Source of the DNA: Hymenobacter sp. DG25B
Lineage (GTDB): Bacteria; Bacteroidota; Bacteroidia; Cytophagales; Hymenobacteraceae
Assembly (NCBI RefSeq): GCF_000801315.1
Contig: NZ_CP010054.1
Coordinates: 1,364,001 to 1,428,000 of the forward strand
Reading direction: 5' to 3'
DNA: 64,000 nucleotides
The notes under the pieces were generated by a model. The model made no database searches, was not told where the DNA came from, and was given only the letters and a program-made list of their open reading frames with translations. How positions within the stretch are numbered: position 1 is the first letter of the stretch; every line of letters starts with the position of its first letter. The translations under genes and the position numbers were made by a program. Shown here piece after piece: positions 62,981-64,000 of the stretch.

Positions 62981-63532
62981 ATGAATAGTGTATTAAAAAT
63001 AGTGTTTGTTATTGGATTTTCATTTGTTTTAAAAATATCTTTTGCTCAATCAATTATTTATCAGCTGGGAAAGAATAATCAAATAAAGGGAGGCAAGGAA
63101 TTTATTATTGAAATTGCAACATTTTTCGATAAGGTTGAAGATAGTTTAAAAATTGATTTTAATCATTCTGACACGCTGTATATTATCAGAGGAGTCGATA
63201 TTCAGTCAAGGACTGGTTATGGCTATGTTTGGAATAATAAAGTAAAAATCAGTTATGTAGATAATAAAAAATGGAGACGTGATAAAATAGTAGAATCAAA
63301 ACCTGTTATTGAAATTAAAGCCCAGCAAATGCCTTGGTATCAGTTTGATGATTTGATTCCATTAATTGATCATTGGGATAAAAAGAAAATTAAGGATTAT
63401 GTAGATAATTGCGACAAGGTTTTGAGTGGGATATATTCTTGGGAAATAATAAGAGCTGTAAAGCAAAATTCTTATTACGATATAGTAGAAATAAGTGTCA
63501 GAGATTTTGGAGTAGGTGTAAAAAATGATTAA
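62981..63532 (+). CDS. AT-rich exported protein, unknown
   Basis: A 183-residue protein with a clear signal peptide (residues 1-23, ending SFAQ). The mature part is Lys/Asp/Ile-rich with several Trp and Tyr, and no family I can name. A 60-base sample (63001-63060) has 12 G or C, unlike the GC-rich neighbours. It is preceded by a 14-base tandem repeat and followed 40 bases later by a GC-rich DUF4256 gene. It may have been acquired recently. Confidence 0.7.
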   Translation: MNSVLKIVFVIGFSFVLKISFAQSIIYQLGKNNQIKGGKEFIIEIATFFDKVEDSLKIDFNHSDTLYIIRGVDIQSRTGYGYVWNNKVKISYVDNKKWRRDKIVESKPVIEIKAQQMPWYQFDDLIPLIDHWDKKKIKDYVDNCDKVLSGIYSWEIIRAVKQNSYYDIVEISVRDFGVGVKND

Positions 63533-63571
63533 GCTTATATGATGCAGAGTAAAAGTTAGTAGTCAATAATT

Positions 63572-64000
63572 ATGAAAGAAAAATTGCTTAATATCTTGAA
63601 AGCACGGTTTGAGAAAAACCAAAACCGGCACAAAGGCCTCCAATGGTCTACTATCCAATCCAAACTGGAAGCTAACCCCGAAAAACTCTGGTCACTGCAA
63701 GAAATGGAAAGAACCGGCGGCGAGCCGGATGTGGTAGGCTATGATGCCGAAACCGACAAATATATTTTCTTTGATTGCGCTGCCGAAACTCCTGCAGGCC
63801 GCCGCAGCCTGTGCTACGACCGGGAAGCGCTGAATTCCCGAAAAGAGAACAAGCCCGCCAATAGTGCGCTGGATATGGCGGCAGCTATGGGCGTTGAGCT
63901 GTTAACTGAAGAACAATACCGGCAGCTACAGCAAAACGGTAAGGTGGATACAAAAACCTCCAGCTGGATAAAAGCGCCTGCTGACATCCGTAAGCTGGGC
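63572..64000 (+). CDS. DUF4256 family protein (3' end outside window)
   Basis: The first 143 residues of a protein that runs past the window end. It reads MKEKLLNILKARFEKNQNRH, then GLQWSTIQSKLEANPEKLWSLQEMERTGGEPDVVGYD and FFDCAAETPAGRRSLCYDREALNSRK, typical of the DUF4256 family. Its function is unknown. The remaining C-terminal part should lie just beyond base 64000. Its composition returns to the GC-rich norm of the genome. Confidence 0.85.
   Translation, partial: MKEKLLNILKARFEKNQNRHKGLQWSTIQSKLEANPEKLWSLQEMERTGGEPDVVGYDAETDKYIFFDCAAETPAGRRSLCYDREALNSRKENKPANSALDMAAAMGVELLTEEQYRQLQQNGKVDTKTSSWIKAPADIRKLG

Overview
The window looks like chromosome of a high-GC member of the Bacteroidota, most likely Hymenobacter or a close relative in the Cytophagales. 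The support is a SusC/SusD pair, OstA-like and BamD envelope genes, the bacillithiol gene bshA, a DAHP synthase-chorismate mutase fusion, the bamD-rpoZ-coaBC-DUF4835-recN-fabI gene order, and Bacteroidota-type promoters (TTTG, about 19 bases, TAnnTTTG). Genus assignment is inference; no rRNA or tRNA gene was seen.

Layout. 0-7 kb: end of grpE, dnaJ, an ECF sigma factor overlapping a membrane protein gene, a Nat-type ABC exporter pair, a ChaN-like protein and a YqjF-like protein. 7.2-8.4 kb: a small AT-rich membrane-protein gene split by an 854-bp IS5-family insertion that left a 3-bp target duplication. 8.4-20.8 kb: A-type iron-sulfur carrier, bshA, a GH3/serine-hydrolase fusion, mutL with two rhomboid proteases, mdh and tilS. 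21-29.5 kb: a conserved envelope and housekeeping run (OstA-like, bamD, rpoZ, coaC, coaB, DUF4835, recN, fabI) in which the normally fused coaBC is two genes with a very AT-rich membrane-protein gene between them. 29.5-37.7 kb: acetyltransferase, orphan histidine kinase and two paralogous ABC exporters whose ATPase domains share a nearly identical DNA tract. 37.9-46.6 kb: an orphan SusCD pair, dienelactone hydrolase, cupin, Kazal inhibitor, two YtxH-type stress proteins and a 550-bp non-coding stretch holding two diverged copies of one unit. 46.6-54.6 kb: lysS, tail-specific protease, Gly-zipper stress protein, proline dehydrogenase. 54.8-64 kb: aromatic pathway genes (DAHP synthase-CM, aroB, aroA) with an AT-rich orphan gene inside, a BtuF-like protein, M42 aminopeptidase, acyl-CoA carboxyltransferase, and the start of a DUF4256 gene.

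Three themes stand out. (1) Small AT-rich orphan genes sit among GC-rich conserved neighbours at four places (7.2, 24.7, 56.0 and 63.0 kb). (2) Five large intergenic palindromes of REP-like type share a GTCAT..GAG..CGAAG layout and fall into three sequence families. (3) A tandem pair of non-coding units at 46.1-46.56 kb, each ending in a terminator-like hairpin, is the best candidate here for undescribed small RNAs. No CRISPR array, prophage or recognisable defence island was found.
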